NCBI GenBank assembly: GCA_900544275.1
Contig: UQUU01000011.1
Span: 1-48,802, forward strand
Length of the DNA: 48,802 nt
Direction: 5' to 3'
Source of the DNA: an uncultured Succiniclasticum sp.
GTDB taxonomy: Bacteria > Bacillota > Negativicutes > Acidaminococcales > Acidaminococcaceae
Below the pieces are notes generated by a model that was given only the letters and a program-made list of their open reading frames with translations, ran no database searches and was not told the origin of the DNA. The position numbers and the translations under genes were made by a program. Below, in pieces: positions 16,552 through 26,079 of this stretch. The stretch's first letter is position 1. Each line of letters starts with the position of its first letter.

Positions 16552-17772
16552 TTATTCAACCTCTTTTTTTAACGCGGTAATAATATAAATGGGATTTTGC
16601 GCCATCATCAGATTATAGCGCCCCAGTTTCTTGTTGTAGGCCGAAGCGATCTGCACTACATCCAAGGCGTACTCCGCCTTATCTTTATAATATTCCACTA
16701 CGGTGCACAAGGTCTCCAGCGCGATCACGTTGATCACCACACGGCAGACGGCATTACGGGCATAGATCTCATCCAGCATTTTTCCCATATTGCCGCTACT
16801 GCCGCCAATAAACACACAATCCGGTACAGGGGTCTGGGCTAACTTTTCAGAAGCTTCCCCGGCAATGATCTCCATATTGGCGCACTGGAAGCGTTCTTTA
16901 TTTAAGGCCAATAACGCCAGCGCATCGTCTTTTTGTTCAAAAGCATACAATTTTCCCTGGGGTACCTGCAGCGCCAGTTCCACAGAGCAGGAGCCTGTGC
17001 CTGCGCCAATATCATACACCACATCGGTGGGCTTTGGCTGGAGCTTGGAAATGGAGATTGCCCGTATTTCCTGTTTCGTCATGGGCGCTTTGCCCCGGAA
17101 AAACAGACTGTCGTCCAGACCATGCACCGTTTTCCGCATAACGGTGCCGGCAGCGTTATTTAAAATCATCATCACGGAAAGCGAGGGAAACTCCTGCCGG
17201 GCTATTTCTGCCGCCGTACCGCTGATGATCGACTCTTCCGGATACGATAAGTTGGAGCCTACATGAACGATGACTTCCCCTAACCCCTGCTCACATAATT
17301 GCCGGCACAAAGCCTGTGGTGAATTTTCTCCTCCGGTGAGGGAAAACACTTTTTTATGTTCCAGCACCGCCGCAATCAGATTTTGCTGACGGCCATGCAT
17401 GCTGATAATTTTAGCGTCGTCCCAGGACAGCTGCAGACGGGAAGCAAAATATACCAGACTGCTGATGCCGCAAAAGCGCTGTACTTCGCATTCCGGCAGC
17501 TTGCCTGCAATCGTCCTGGCCAAACTGAAAAAGCCTACGTCACCGGAAACCAGAATTCCCAGCACATCGGCAGCAGGATCCGCCTTGCCGGCAACCGCTT
17601 CCAACTCAGACAGTTTGATTGTGGGATACACCGCTTTTTTCCCCTCACTGAACTGTGTTACCATGCGCTGATCGCCGGCTAAAATCGTGCTGTCCGCAAT
17701 GGCCTTGCGGGCTGCGCCGGTCAACAGCTCCGGATTGCCCGGTCCGATTCCGATCACATATACCTTCAGCAT
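16552..17772 (-). CDS. cbiET: Fused cobalt-precorrin-7 C5-/precorrin-6B C15-methyltransferase CbiET
   Basis: A 406-residue two-domain enzyme. Residues 1-205 are CbiE, a tetrapyrrole methylase (VYVIGIGPGNPELLT at the N-terminus, LVSGDVGFFSLA), methylating C5. Residues about 215-406 are CbiT, a class I SAM methyltransferase (VYDIGAGTGSCSVELAL as the SAM loop, then VFIGGSSGNMG), which methylates C15 and decarboxylates the C12 acetate. The same order occurs in aerobic CobL, but the neighbours are all anaerobic-pathway genes. The start at 17772 has GGGAG 7 bases upstream; the in-frame extension to 17835 has no family match. Confidence 0.95.
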   Translation of the reverse strand: MLKVYVIGIGPGNPELLTGAARKAIADSTILAGDQRMVTQFSEGKKAVYPTIKLSELEAVAGKADPAADVLGILVSGDVGFFSLARTIAGKLPECEVQRFCGISSLVYFASRLQLSWDDAKIISMHGRQQNLIAAVLEHKKVFSLTGGENSPQALCRQLCEQGLGEVIVHVGSNLSYPEESIISGTAAEIARQEFPSLSVMMILNNAAGTVMRKTVHGLDDSLFFRGKAPMTKQEIRAISISKLQPKPTDVVYDIGAGTGSCSVELALQVPQGKLYAFEQKDDALALLALNKERFQCANMEIIAGEASEKLAQTPVPDCVFIGGSSGNMGKMLDEIYARNAVCRVVINVIALETLCTVVEYYKDKAEYALDVVQIASAYNKKLGRYNLMMAQNPIYIITALKKEVE

Positions 17773-17899
17773 AACCGCTCTCCCTTTGCTCTCTGCTTGT
17801 CCGCAAATCTTTCTTTTTAGCCCTTCTTTACCCACCGGCTGACTTTAAGATGATCAGTCTGAGCAAAAATTCTAATAGGCATACTATCTCATTTTTCCG

Positions 17900-18655
17900 T
17901 CAGGCGCCAAACTGCTTGCGCAGATCCTGCAACACCTGTGCCAGATCCTCCCCCGTTTCCGGCTGACGATCGATCAGGATCAGCTGCGCCCCTACTTCGG
18001 CCGCCGCTGCCAGCTTATCTTCAAAGCCCCCGGCCTGACCGGAATCTTTGGACACTACATACTTCGCGCCGCACTGCTTGAACATAGCCACATTCAATTC
18101 TCTGGAAAAAGGTCCCTGCATACAAATGATCTGTCCCGGTTTATAGCCCAAAGTCAGCGCATTGTCCAGAGAATCGCGCAAGGGCAGGACACGGCAGGTC
18201 ACCCGCTCCGCGTAATCCGGCAGTCGGGTAAAATCAATCAGATTTTTGCTGCCGGTGGTCAGAAAAATGGGTCCCTCCGTCTCACTGAGCAATTCGATGG
18301 CTTCACCGAAATCCCTGACCGAGATGCAGCCCGGATGAGGGCTGGACGGACGCAGCATCCGTTTATAAGTAAAACCGGTATCCTCGCAGGCGCGGCGTAT
18401 GGTTTCCGTAACAATGACCGCATAAGGATGGGTCGCATCCAGCACCAGTTCCGGCTTAATTTCACGAAGAAATTCACACATGTCCGCATAGGTCATGCGT
18501 TTCTGCAATACATGTAAATAAGGGCTGTCCGGGTACAGGGAGGCACCGTAAGCAGTAGCTACCGATACATAGACCTCCACCTGCATCGCCGCCAGCGCGT
18601 CAGCCAGACGGCGGCCTTCTATCGTACCGGCGATCAGCCAAACTTTTCGGTTCAT
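17900..18655 (-). CDS. cbiJ: Cobalt-precorrin-6A reductase CbiJ
   Basis: A 251-residue NADH-dependent reductase acting on the macrocycle of cobalt-precorrin-6A. Family features are VWLIAGTIEGRRLADAL at the N-terminus, LVLDATHPYAVIVTETI (about 70-86), the IFLTTGSKNL segment, and VSKDSGQAGGFEDKLAAA (about 202-219). Its ATG overlaps the cbiH stop codon by 4 bases, indicating translational coupling. Length is normal. Confidence 0.94.
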   Translation of the reverse strand: MNRKVWLIAGTIEGRRLADALAAMQVEVYVSVATAYGASLYPDSPYLHVLQKRMTYADMCEFLREIKPELVLDATHPYAVIVTETIRRACEDTGFTYKRMLRPSSPHPGCISVRDFGEAIELLSETEGPIFLTTGSKNLIDFTRLPDYAERVTCRVLPLRDSLDNALTLGYKPGQIICMQGPFSRELNVAMFKQCGAKYVVSKDSGQAGGFEDKLAAAAEVGAQLILIDRQPETGEDLAQVLQDLRKQFGA

Positions 18656-19386
18656 AAATGATATCCCCGGGGGGTAACAATGCGCCCGTTGATCACCTTA
18701 CTCTGGGAGTTGCCGATAATGACGGTTGAGAACATGTCCACGTTCTCGTTCGCGCCCAGTTCTTTCAACGTAGTTAGTTCATACGATTCGCCTTCCCGCC
18801 CGATATTGTAGACGATACCGCAGGGAATGTCACCGCTTTGCGTCTGCAAGAGAATATCGCAGGCCTTTTTCAGATAATCCTTTCTCTTATGACTGCGTGG
18901 ATTATAGATAGCGATACAAAAATCTCCCTGTGCCGCACAGGCCAAACGTTTTTCAATTTTTTCCCAGGGCGTCAAAAGATCACTCAGGGAAATCAGGCAA
19001 AAGTCGCAAATCAGAGGAGCCCCTAAAACAGCCGCGCCGGAGCAGGCCGCCGTGACACCGGGAATCACTTCAATATCTACTTCCGGATGTTCCGCCGCCA
19101 CCTGACACATGATGCCTGCCATGCCGTATACGCCGGCATCACCGCTGCTGACGATGGCTACGGTCTGATCCTTTAACGCTTCTTCCAGCGTCGCTTTGCA
19201 ACGATCTACTTCCTTGCGCATCCCGTTGGAAATAAATTTTTTCCCGGGGAAATCGTCCCGGATCAAATCAATATAAACATTATAACCGGTGATCACATCA
19301 CAGGCTTCCAACGCCTTGACTGCGCGTTCCGTCATTTGGCTTCTGCCGCCGGGTCCTAAGCTTACTACATAAATTTTAGCTGTCAT
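18652..19386 (-). CDS. cbiH: Cobalt-precorrin-3 C17-methyltransferase CbiH
   Basis: A 244-residue SAM-dependent tetrapyrrole methylase that methylates C17 with ring contraction. It has the VVSLGPGGRSQMTERA N-terminal motif, VAIVSSGDAGVYGMAGI (about 80-96), VIPGVTAACSGAAVLGAPL, and FCIAIYNPRSHKRKDYL, the last being typical of CbiH/CobJ. I chose the ATG at 19386 (GAGGG 5 bases upstream) over an in-frame ATG at 19425, because family members begin about here. The 190-base gap to cbiG is AT-rich and I see no gene in it. Confidence 0.94.
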   Translation of the reverse strand: MTAKIYVVSLGPGGRSQMTERAVKALEACDVITGYNVYIDLIRDDFPGKKFISNGMRKEVDRCKATLEEALKDQTVAIVSSGDAGVYGMAGIMCQVAAEHPEVDIEVIPGVTAACSGAAVLGAPLICDFCLISLSDLLTPWEKIEKRLACAAQGDFCIAIYNPRSHKRKDYLKKACDILLQTQSGDIPCGIVYNIGREGESYELTTLKELGANENVDMFSTVIIGNSQSKVINGRIVTPRGYHL

Positions 19387-19575
19387 CTTTACCCTCGCAG
19401 GATCCGTTTCTCTACCAGCAACCATCCTGCTTTTCCTTTCCTGTTTTCTTGAGTGTAACTTATTTTTACCAATTAACTTGTTTTTGCCAACTATTTTTTA
19501 CTATGATTTCTGTTTATATTTACACAAAATATATTTACACAATATATTTTTTTCTATTTGCATAGCAGTCATTTA

Positions 19576-20625
19576 CTAACTGTTAAAATCTACCACAAAA
19601 TTCTCTGCGGCAATGGCCAACGTGACCCCATTTTTACTGGTTTTACGCAATAAAAGTTTGCCTTCGTCACTGTCCAGTACAGCAGCGCGCTCGCAGACAT
19701 TGTCTACTCCCACCGTTTTTGCGACAAAAGCAGAAGGAGTAAAGTCTCCTTTTACCTGCAACAGCTTTTCCGCGCTATAAAAATGAATGGGCAGCGAATA
19801 TTCTTTGGCAAAGCGCAAAAGGCCCTGTTCATCTTTCTTCACATCAATGGAAGCTACGCTGCGTACCACAGTAAAACTGAGCTTTAGCCGATTCAATTCC
19901 TGAATGACCAGATCTTCGATTGTTTCCATCGGCGTACCGCGGCGGCAGCCGATGCCCAGATGAAGGATACGCGGGCGCAAAACTACCGTTTCCACAAAAG
20001 GCTGCACGCTTTTTTGCAGGGAAATAGCCACTCCTACCGGACCGTCATCGGCCATAACCATACCGGTAGGTAAAGGTTCTTTCACAGGGAAATCGCTCTT
20101 CACGCCCACCACTTTAGCGTCTACCAGGTAAGAAGCAAAAAGTTTTGCCCCGGTTAAATTGAAAATCGACATATTATGGCGGGTGGCCCACTCATCTACC
20201 GCAAATAGCTTATTGATATCGGTAGCGGTGGTAATGACCGGCACGGCTCCCAAAAATTCCGCTATGCCCGTAGCCAGACTGTTGGCGCCGCCGATATGAC
20301 CGGACAGCAACGGGATGACGAATTTACCCCGCTCATCAATGGAAATCACCGCCGGATCTTTGGTTTTGCTGCGAATATACGGAGCAATAGCGCGAATCGC
20401 GATCCCCGTTGCGCCCAGAAAGACCAGGAGACGGTCTGTCGCAAAAGCATCTTTGCAGGCCTCCTGCAGACCGGGAGCGATTTCCTGCAGCGCCGGATCC
20501 AGCTCCGCATACCGTTTCGTTGTTAAGATTTTGGTAGTAAACCCGAAGGACTCCAGATACTGTTGTAATTTTACACTGATCAGGGCCCCGTTGCGGGTAA
20601 AAGAAAATACGGTCGCATTCATCAT
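19576..20625 (-). CDS. cbiG: Cobalt-precorrin-5A hydrolase CbiG
   Basis: A 349-residue enzyme that opens the delta-lactone of cobalt-precorrin-5A and releases acetaldehyde, the step specific to the anaerobic route. Family features are AFATDRLLVFLGATGIAIRA (about 60-80), KFVIPLLSGHIGGANSLA (about 105-122), AVPVITTATDINKLFAVDEWA, and a C-terminal domain starting LHLGIGCRRGTPMETIE. The start with GGAG 7 bases upstream is a double ATG. Length matches the family. Confidence 0.94.
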   Translation of the reverse strand: MMNATVFSFTRNGALISVKLQQYLESFGFTTKILTTKRYAELDPALQEIAPGLQEACKDAFATDRLLVFLGATGIAIRAIAPYIRSKTKDPAVISIDERGKFVIPLLSGHIGGANSLATGIAEFLGAVPVITTATDINKLFAVDEWATRHNMSIFNLTGAKLFASYLVDAKVVGVKSDFPVKEPLPTGMVMADDGPVGVAISLQKSVQPFVETVVLRPRILHLGIGCRRGTPMETIEDLVIQELNRLKLSFTVVRSVASIDVKKDEQGLLRFAKEYSLPIHFYSAEKLLQVKGDFTPSAFVAKTVGVDNVCERAAVLDSDEGKLLLRKTSKNGVTLAIAAENFVVDFNS

Positions 20626-20710
20626 CCATGTACTCCGGTATTTTAATCCATCACGTCAGGCACAATTCTGCCGCCGGGCCCCGGCAGGCAGTATGCAGCA
20701 AAATATGCTT

Positions 20711-21517
20711 TTACTCCTCTGTTTTCCGGTGAGCGCGTTTATAGGGCTTAATCTTCAGCTTGCTGGCGTCCGCCTTACGAAACCCTGTTTCAAACGTCGG
20801 ATTGTATAGCTCACTCCGCTCGTAAGCCGTACCCAAAAAACCGCCTACTGTGATCAACGCAAGGTCTTTAATCTGATTGGCTTCGGCCGTTTCCGCCAAG
20901 GTGCCCACGGTGCAGTGGAATATCTTTTCGTCCGGCCAGGACGCTTTGTACACGATGGCCGCCGGTTCTTCCGCTTTATAACCGCCGCTGATCAGTTCTT
21001 TCTGAAGCTTTTCCAGCATGCCGGCGCTGAGGAAAATAACCATCGTAGCATGGTGACGGGCATAGTCCTTGATTTTCTGTTTTGCCGGCACCCCGGTCCG
21101 TCCTTCCATACGGGTAATAATGACAGACTGACTTACCTCCGGCAAAGTGTACTCCGCTTTCAGGGCAGCTGCTGCCGCGCAGAAAGAGCTGACGCCCGGC
21201 ACGATTTCATAATCCAGATTGTAGCTCTTTAAAAGATCCATCTGTTCCCGATGCGCTCCGTACACACTGGGGTCGCCGGTGTGCAGCCGCACCACCAGCT
21301 GCCCGGCCTGTGCTGCCGGTACCATTGCCGCGATCACTTCTTCCAGAGTCATCACAGCGCTGTTCATGATCTTACATTCCGGTTTAGCGTAATCCAGCAA
21401 AGCCGGATTTACCAATGATCCCGCATAAATGATAAGATCTGCTTTTTCCAGTAATTCTTTACCGCGAACCGTGATCAGATCCGCTGCGCCGGGGCCTGCC
21501 CCAATAAAATAAATCAT
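20711..21517 (-). CDS. cbiF: Cobalt-precorrin-4 C11-methyltransferase CbiF
   Basis: A 268-residue SAM-dependent tetrapyrrole methylase. Diagnostic stretches are IYFIGAGPGAADLITVRG, YAGSLVNPALLDYAKP, VRLHTGDPSVYGAHREQMD and IVPGVSSFCAAAAAL. The C-terminal tail (about 20 residues, rich in Lys and Arg) is longer than in many homologues. Its ATG overlaps the cbiL stop by one base (TAATG), so the two are coupled. Confidence 0.95.
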   Translation of the reverse strand: MIYFIGAGPGAADLITVRGKELLEKADLIIYAGSLVNPALLDYAKPECKIMNSAVMTLEEVIAAMVPAAQAGQLVVRLHTGDPSVYGAHREQMDLLKSYNLDYEIVPGVSSFCAAAAALKAEYTLPEVSQSVIITRMEGRTGVPAKQKIKDYARHHATMVIFLSAGMLEKLQKELISGGYKAEEPAAIVYKASWPDEKIFHCTVGTLAETAEANQIKDLALITVGGFLGTAYERSELYNPTFETGFRKADASKLKIKPYKRAHRKTEE

Positions 21518-22218
21518 TATGCCTCAAACTCCTTTTCTTTGACCAGAATAATAGAGAAATAACTGCTTTTATCGTCCACTTTCGTCAGATCATCATAAAT
21601 CTTTTCACCGGGGAGTCCGCAATTCTCAATCATCCGGGCATGTTTCAGCAGGCCCCGACCGGTCAGTTCGTCCCGCACCCGGCCGATCTCGCTGGCCGAT
21701 TTCATCAGGATTTTATTGCCGGGCATATCCAGAAAACGGCTGGATTCTTTATAACTGCCGGGCAAAATCGTCAACGGTTCCGCTTTCTCGCACAAGGAAA
21801 CATTCAGTTTTGCCGCCACAGCGCAGAAGCTGGTGACCCCGGGGACCAGCAAGGCTTCGTAGCCCGCTTTCAGTACCAGCTTATGCACATAAATGCAGGT
21901 CGCATAAACGGTCGGACAGCCCAACGTGATAAATACCACATTTTTACCCTGATCCAGATACCGGATAATATCATCTGCGCCTTTTTGGTGCGCTTTGGAA
22001 ATTACATCATGATCTTTGACCATAGGCATATATACGATCAGCTGCTCTTTCTCAGACAGGTCTACAATTCCTTCGACAATATTCTTTGCTACCAGCACAT
22101 CGCTGTCACCCTGAGGAATGGCCAGCACGTCACATTCCCTGATAAGGCGCACGGCCTTCAACGTCATTAATTCCGGATCTCCGGGTCCTACTCCTACACT
22201 ATACAGTTTCCCTTTCAT
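21517..22218 (-). CDS. cbiL: Cobalt-precorrin-2 C20-methyltransferase CbiL
   Basis: A 233-residue SAM-dependent tetrapyrrole methylase, the first methylation after the cobalt-precorrin-2 branch point. It shows YSVGVGPGDPELMTLKAVR at the N-terminus, VVFITLGCPTVYATCIYVH (about 93-111), LLVPGVTSFCAVAAKL and ILPGSYKESSRF. Spacing to cbiD upstream is 128 bases with no obvious separate promoter. Confidence 0.95.
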   Translation of the reverse strand: MKGKLYSVGVGPGDPELMTLKAVRLIRECDVLAIPQGDSDVLVAKNIVEGIVDLSEKEQLIVYMPMVKDHDVISKAHQKGADDIIRYLDQGKNVVFITLGCPTVYATCIYVHKLVLKAGYEALLVPGVTSFCAVAAKLNVSLCEKAEPLTILPGSYKESSRFLDMPGNKILMKSASEIGRVRDELTGRGLLKHARMIENCGLPGEKIYDDLTKVDDKSSYFSIILVKEKEFEA

Positions 22219-22346
22219 CGCATAATCTCCTTTGGAAAAATTTCTGTTTTACCTGTATCTTACAGCTGCGTATGCAGCGTAATACCTGTTGTCACTTTAC
22301 CTATCCATCCATACATGTCTGACCCTATGTATCTGTCCGGCTGTGT

Positions 22347-23579
22347 CTATCCACCGATGCGATTCGCCATGACAACACCGGTCTGTTCCCCTTGCCGATG
22401 CAGCTTCAGCAAAGCGTCCGCCGACTCTGTCCGGCCTAAGATGCCGTACACGTTGGAAAAAATGACAGCGCCGGTCTTCAGCTTTCCATGCACCCGTTTT
22501 TGCAGATAAAAATCGATCTTGCGCGTCGCTTCCGCCATGACGGTTTCTAACAGGCCTTCCCGTTTCAGAACTTTCGTAATTTCATCCGTCGTAAGAGATT
22601 GATATATCTCTTTCCCCACCTCAGGTGAAGCCCCGTGAAACATGGCCTGCAACGCCATAAATTCCGAGCGGCAGTCGGCGTACTTGGAATGAGTGTTCAT
22701 CACGCCCTGGGCCAGCTTGATCAATTTTCCCGAGTGCCCGATGATCAGCAGACTCTTAAATCCCTTTAACACCGCATAATCCAACAGTTCCCCCACAAAA
22801 TTGCTGCAGGTGACCGCCCTGCCAATATCTATATGGAGTTCGTCGCGGGTAAAATCCGCGCCGTAATTACCAAAGAAAACCAAAAGGTCCGTATCGCCGT
22901 TAGCCTTACGGGAATCGATCTCCGCATACATAGTTTCAATCAGCGCCCGGTCACTCATCGGCTCTACGATCCCGCTGGTACCCAAGACAGAAATACCGCC
23001 TTCGATCCCTAGTCGTGGATTAAAAGTTTTCGGCGCAATATTCACTCCTTCCGGAATGGAAATCACCACCCGCAGAGCGCCGTCATAACCAAATTGTGCC
23101 ATGGAAGCCAGCACTTCCTGCGTAATCATTTTTCGCGGCACGGGATTAATAGCAGGGCCGCCCACCTTACAGGCCAATCCCGGTTTGGTCACCCGGCCGA
23201 CACCAAAACCGCCCCAGATCTCTACCCTTTCATCTAACTGCTCCACCGAAGGGGTCAACGGCTGCATGCACCTTTCTTCTTCCGGTATGTGAGCCCCCGG
23301 CAGAGAAGCCGTAGCATAAATCAGTGTGCCGTTGGTGTCATCCGGATCATCCCCGCTATCCTTGCGAATTGCGCAGCGAACATAGTCAGGCCCCCGCAAA
23401 ATATCCAGCACCTCTAACGTAAGCGTAATTCCCTTGGGCGTATCCAACCGTACCTTATCGGTTTGCTCCTGCGAAAGCAGCATCACCGCCGCCGCTTTCG
23501 CCGCTGCTGCGGCACAGCTGCCGGTAGTATACCCGCGGCGCATAAGTTTTCCCTGTGAAATCACCAGTTCATCTTCCAT
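22347..23579 (-). CDS. cbiD: Cobalt-precorrin-5B C1-methyltransferase CbiD
   Basis: A 410-residue enzyme of the anaerobic pathway, and the first gene of the operon under the B12 riboswitch. Family features are RRGYTTGSCAAAAAKAAAVM at about residue 14, the GGFGVGRVTKPGLACKVGGP block, and LLIIGHSGKLIKLAQGVMNT with HSKYADCR downstream. I kept the ATG at 23579 because relatives have about 12 residues before the RRGYTTG motif. The Met at 23543 has a better-spaced AGGG and remains possible. Confidence 0.95.
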   Translation of the reverse strand: MEDELVISQGKLMRRGYTTGSCAAAAAKAAAVMLLSQEQTDKVRLDTPKGITLTLEVLDILRGPDYVRCAIRKDSGDDPDDTNGTLIYATASLPGAHIPEEERCMQPLTPSVEQLDERVEIWGGFGVGRVTKPGLACKVGGPAINPVPRKMITQEVLASMAQFGYDGALRVVISIPEGVNIAPKTFNPRLGIEGGISVLGTSGIVEPMSDRALIETMYAEIDSRKANGDTDLLVFFGNYGADFTRDELHIDIGRAVTCSNFVGELLDYAVLKGFKSLLIIGHSGKLIKLAQGVMNTHSKYADCRSEFMALQAMFHGASPEVGKEIYQSLTTDEITKVLKREGLLETVMAEATRKIDFYLQKRVHGKLKTGAVIFSNVYGILGRTESADALLKLHRQGEQTGVVMANRIGG

Positions 23580-23740
23580 TTGTTCTACTCGTTATCCTTT
23601 TCCAACATTATTATAAATATCCTGAATAAAATATCACGACATTCTAAAATACAAAATACCTAAATAAAATACGAAGAAAAATAAAATTTCCCACCTGTTT
23701 TTCCGCCACTATTTAACAACACACCTATCCAACAACACAT

Positions 23741-23778
23741 AAAACAAAAAAGATTCCCACCGCATTCCGGCAGAAACC
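23741..23778 (-). terminator. Riboswitch expression-platform terminator
   Basis: On the minus strand a hairpin (GGTTTC...CCG-gaatg-CGG...GGGAATC) is followed by a T-rich run (TCTTTTTTGTTTT). It sits between the B12-sensing RNA and cbiD, as expected for transcriptional control. Confidence 0.65.
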
Positions 23779-23834
23779 AACATAACATACACCGGACACA
23801 ATCTGTTAAAACAGACACTGCGCCCTGCGTTACG

Positions 23835-24005
23835 CCATTTCCATCGCTCGTGGATCACGGTACAGTCTGTCCGGGCGGACATCTGACTTATCAAGAACGC
23901 ATCTTTACCGGAATGCTTCCTGCTCACAGTGACGGGATCGTGGCGGAGTCGCACCGCCTTACCCTTTAAACTCTTCCGAGTGCCCGAACGTATTCTTTTG
24001 TTTAC
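23835..24005 (-). ncRNA. Cobalamin riboswitch
   Basis: Read on the minus strand, the leader contains the conserved parts of the adenosylcobalamin aptamer in order. There is a GTTCGGGCACTCGGAAGAG arm, AAAGGG, then GGCGGTGCGACTCCGCC (the GGTGnnA-TCCnC arm), CCCGTCACTGTGA (the strongly conserved C-C-x-C-C-A-C-U-G-U element, here CCCGTCACTGT), and the B12-box-like AAGTCAGATGTCCGCC at 23874-23890. It lies about 300 bases upstream of cbiD with a terminator in between. B12 binding should stop transcription of the operon. A spurious open frame across this region is not a gene. The 5' boundary is approximate. Confidence 0.9.
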
Positions 24006-24136
24006 GTACTTTAAAATTATAACATAGTTATGCCAATGGTACAATATTTTAAAGGATTTTATTTATTTTTTATACATTCAGACACTTCCTCTTAAAGTGA
24101 ATGTGAAATAATTCCATTTTTGTGAAAACAATGTCC

Positions 24137-24180
24137 ACAAAAAAGCAGATCTTCTATGAATCACTTCGTAGGAGACCTGC
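24137..24180 (-). terminator. Terminator after the MsbA-like exporter gene
   Basis: GCAGGTCTCCTACGAAG paired with its imperfect complement (CTTCATAGAAGATCTGC-like arm), followed on the minus strand by TTTTTT. A TTTTT also follows on the plus side, so it may work in both directions. Confidence 0.8.
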
Positions 24181-24211
24181 GTTTTTATGGGTTTTATTCA
24201 TTAATTTTTTA

Positions 24212-25963
24212 TCAGTCGGTATTTGTATCTCTTACCTGCCGCTCGGATTCCTTTTCCCCCTGGGCCATATACAATTCATAATAAAGACCTTTACGGTCCA
24301 TTAACGCATCGTGATTTCCTACTTCTTTGACTCTGCCCTCATCCATGACCACGATGCGGTCTGCATTACGCACGGTAGAAAGGCGGTGAGCAATCACTAA
24401 AGTAGTTCTATTTTGGGACAGCTGCTCCAGTGATTCCTGGATCTGCTGCTCCGTTTTACTGTCCAGAGCGGAGGTCGCTTCATCAAACACCACAATGGGC
24501 GGATTTTTTAAAAAGACCCGGGCAATGGACAAGCGCTGCTTCTGCCCGCCGGAAAGCTTCACCCCCCGCTCCCCGATTGCCGTATCATATTGTTGGGGCA
24601 AGTGTTCAATAAACTCGTCTGCCGCGGCAAATTTCGCCGCTTCCCGGATCATCGCCTCACTGGCCGCAGTATCACCATAAGCAATATTCTGTTTAACCGA
24701 TTCCGAGAACAGAAACACATCCTGCTGGACCATACCGATCTGACTGCGCAATTCCTGCTGCCGCAAAAGCTGAATATTAATGCCGTCAATAAGGATCTCG
24801 CCGGACTGGGGCTCATAAAACCGCATCAACAGGCTGGAAACGGTAGATTTTCCTGCGCCGGTCTCTCCCACAAAGCCTACCGTTTCACCAGGATGAATTT
24901 TCAGGTTAAAATCGTGCAATACGATCCGCTCCGGGTTATAGCCGAATACCACATTACGAAATTCAATTTCTCCCTTAAACTTGGGACAAGAGATTGGACA
25001 AGGCACATCCTGAATTTCCGGCACCAGCTGCATCATTTCATAAAAGCGGGCGAAACCGGCCATACCCCGTACCACCATTTCCATAAATACGGTTAAGCGA
25101 TACAAGGGCCTCATAAATAAATTTACGTAGAGTAAATACGCAATAAAATCACTGAGCAGCAATTTTCCCCAGGCAATCATAAAACCGCCGGAAATCAAAA
25201 CCATCAGATTCGTCACATTTGTAAAAAAATTAACGGAACCCGTAAACTGAGCTAACAGACGGTAGGATTTTTTGCGGTTTTCGGCCAGGTGAACGGCTTG
25301 CCCCATAAAGCGTTCTTCTTCCCGTTTTTCTTGGGCAAAAGACTTCACGATACGAATCCCGTTCAGGGCTTCCGCCGCTTCCGCCGTAAGTTCGCCGTTT
25401 CTTCGGCGATTTTCCCGGAACGCATTTTTCATTTTACGGTTGATATCCATCGCATGCCAGGTTTTAAGCAGTAGAAGGACTGTGATAAGAAGACCCAACG
25501 GCAGATTCAGGTACAATAACATGAGGATGGTACCTGTCATAGTAAAGCAGCAGACCACCGCATCATGAGGCCCCCGAAAGGCCAGTTCACCGATTTCCGT
25601 AATGTCGCTGGTCAGACGGCTTAACAATTGTCCCGTTTTGCTGTTATCAAAAAAATGAAAGGACAGACTCTGCAAATGACAGAACAGGTCCCGCCGCATA
25701 TCGTTCTCCATGGCGATGCTCATGGCACGTCCGTGATAGTTTACCCAAAACATGATCCCATAACTGAGTACATATAATACAAATAAAATACCACCCAGAT
25801 ACAATAGAAGCTCAATATCATGATTAGGCAGCGCATCCCGGATAATCTGGCGCACCATCATAGGAAAGACCAGATCAAGGCCGGAAGTGATAAAAGCGCC
25901 TAAAATGACCAACAGCAAGGTTACTTTATATGGTTTGTAATAATTTAAAAAATAGCGGTACAT
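24212..25963 (-). CDS. MsbA-like ABC exporter half-transporter (paralogue 1)
   Basis: A 583-residue protein with six N-terminal transmembrane helices (about 1-310, exporter type, with FFDNSKTGQLLSRLTSDITE in the first intracellular loop) and a C-terminal ATPase. It has Walker A GETGAGKST, Q-loop MVQQDVFLFS, signature KLSGGQKQR, Walker B IVVFDEATSALDS and the His switch IAHRLSTV. It should work as a homodimer, or as a heterodimer with a partner. It closely resembles the exporter at 33938-35710 across both domains. It ends the run that begins with the BtuFCD-like importer; substrate unknown. Confidence 0.88.
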   Translation of the reverse strand: MYRYFLNYYKPYKVTLLLVILGAFITSGLDLVFPMMVRQIIRDALPNHDIELLLYLGGILFVLYVLSYGIMFWVNYHGRAMSIAMENDMRRDLFCHLQSLSFHFFDNSKTGQLLSRLTSDITEIGELAFRGPHDAVVCCFTMTGTILMLLYLNLPLGLLITVLLLLKTWHAMDINRKMKNAFRENRRRNGELTAEAAEALNGIRIVKSFAQEKREEERFMGQAVHLAENRKKSYRLLAQFTGSVNFFTNVTNLMVLISGGFMIAWGKLLLSDFIAYLLYVNLFMRPLYRLTVFMEMVVRGMAGFARFYEMMQLVPEIQDVPCPISCPKFKGEIEFRNVVFGYNPERIVLHDFNLKIHPGETVGFVGETGAGKSTVSSLLMRFYEPQSGEILIDGINIQLLRQQELRSQIGMVQQDVFLFSESVKQNIAYGDTAASEAMIREAAKFAAADEFIEHLPQQYDTAIGERGVKLSGGQKQRLSIARVFLKNPPIVVFDEATSALDSKTEQQIQESLEQLSQNRTTLVIAHRLSTVRNADRIVVMDEGRVKEVGNHDALMDRKGLYYELYMAQGEKESERQVRDTNTD

Positions 25964-26079
25964 GAAAAGACTTCCTAATGTATGTGATTGACGATCATTT
26001 ATGATTTACGTCTATATGTGATCCACGGTCATATAATTTATTATATCACATGTTTTACAAGGTTGTGTAGTTGACGATG

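Noticed and set aside
23709..24044. An open frame of 111 codons upstream of cbiD.
   Set aside because: It covers the cobalamin riboswitch and terminator; the conserved bases are those of the RNA, and the translation resembles no protein.
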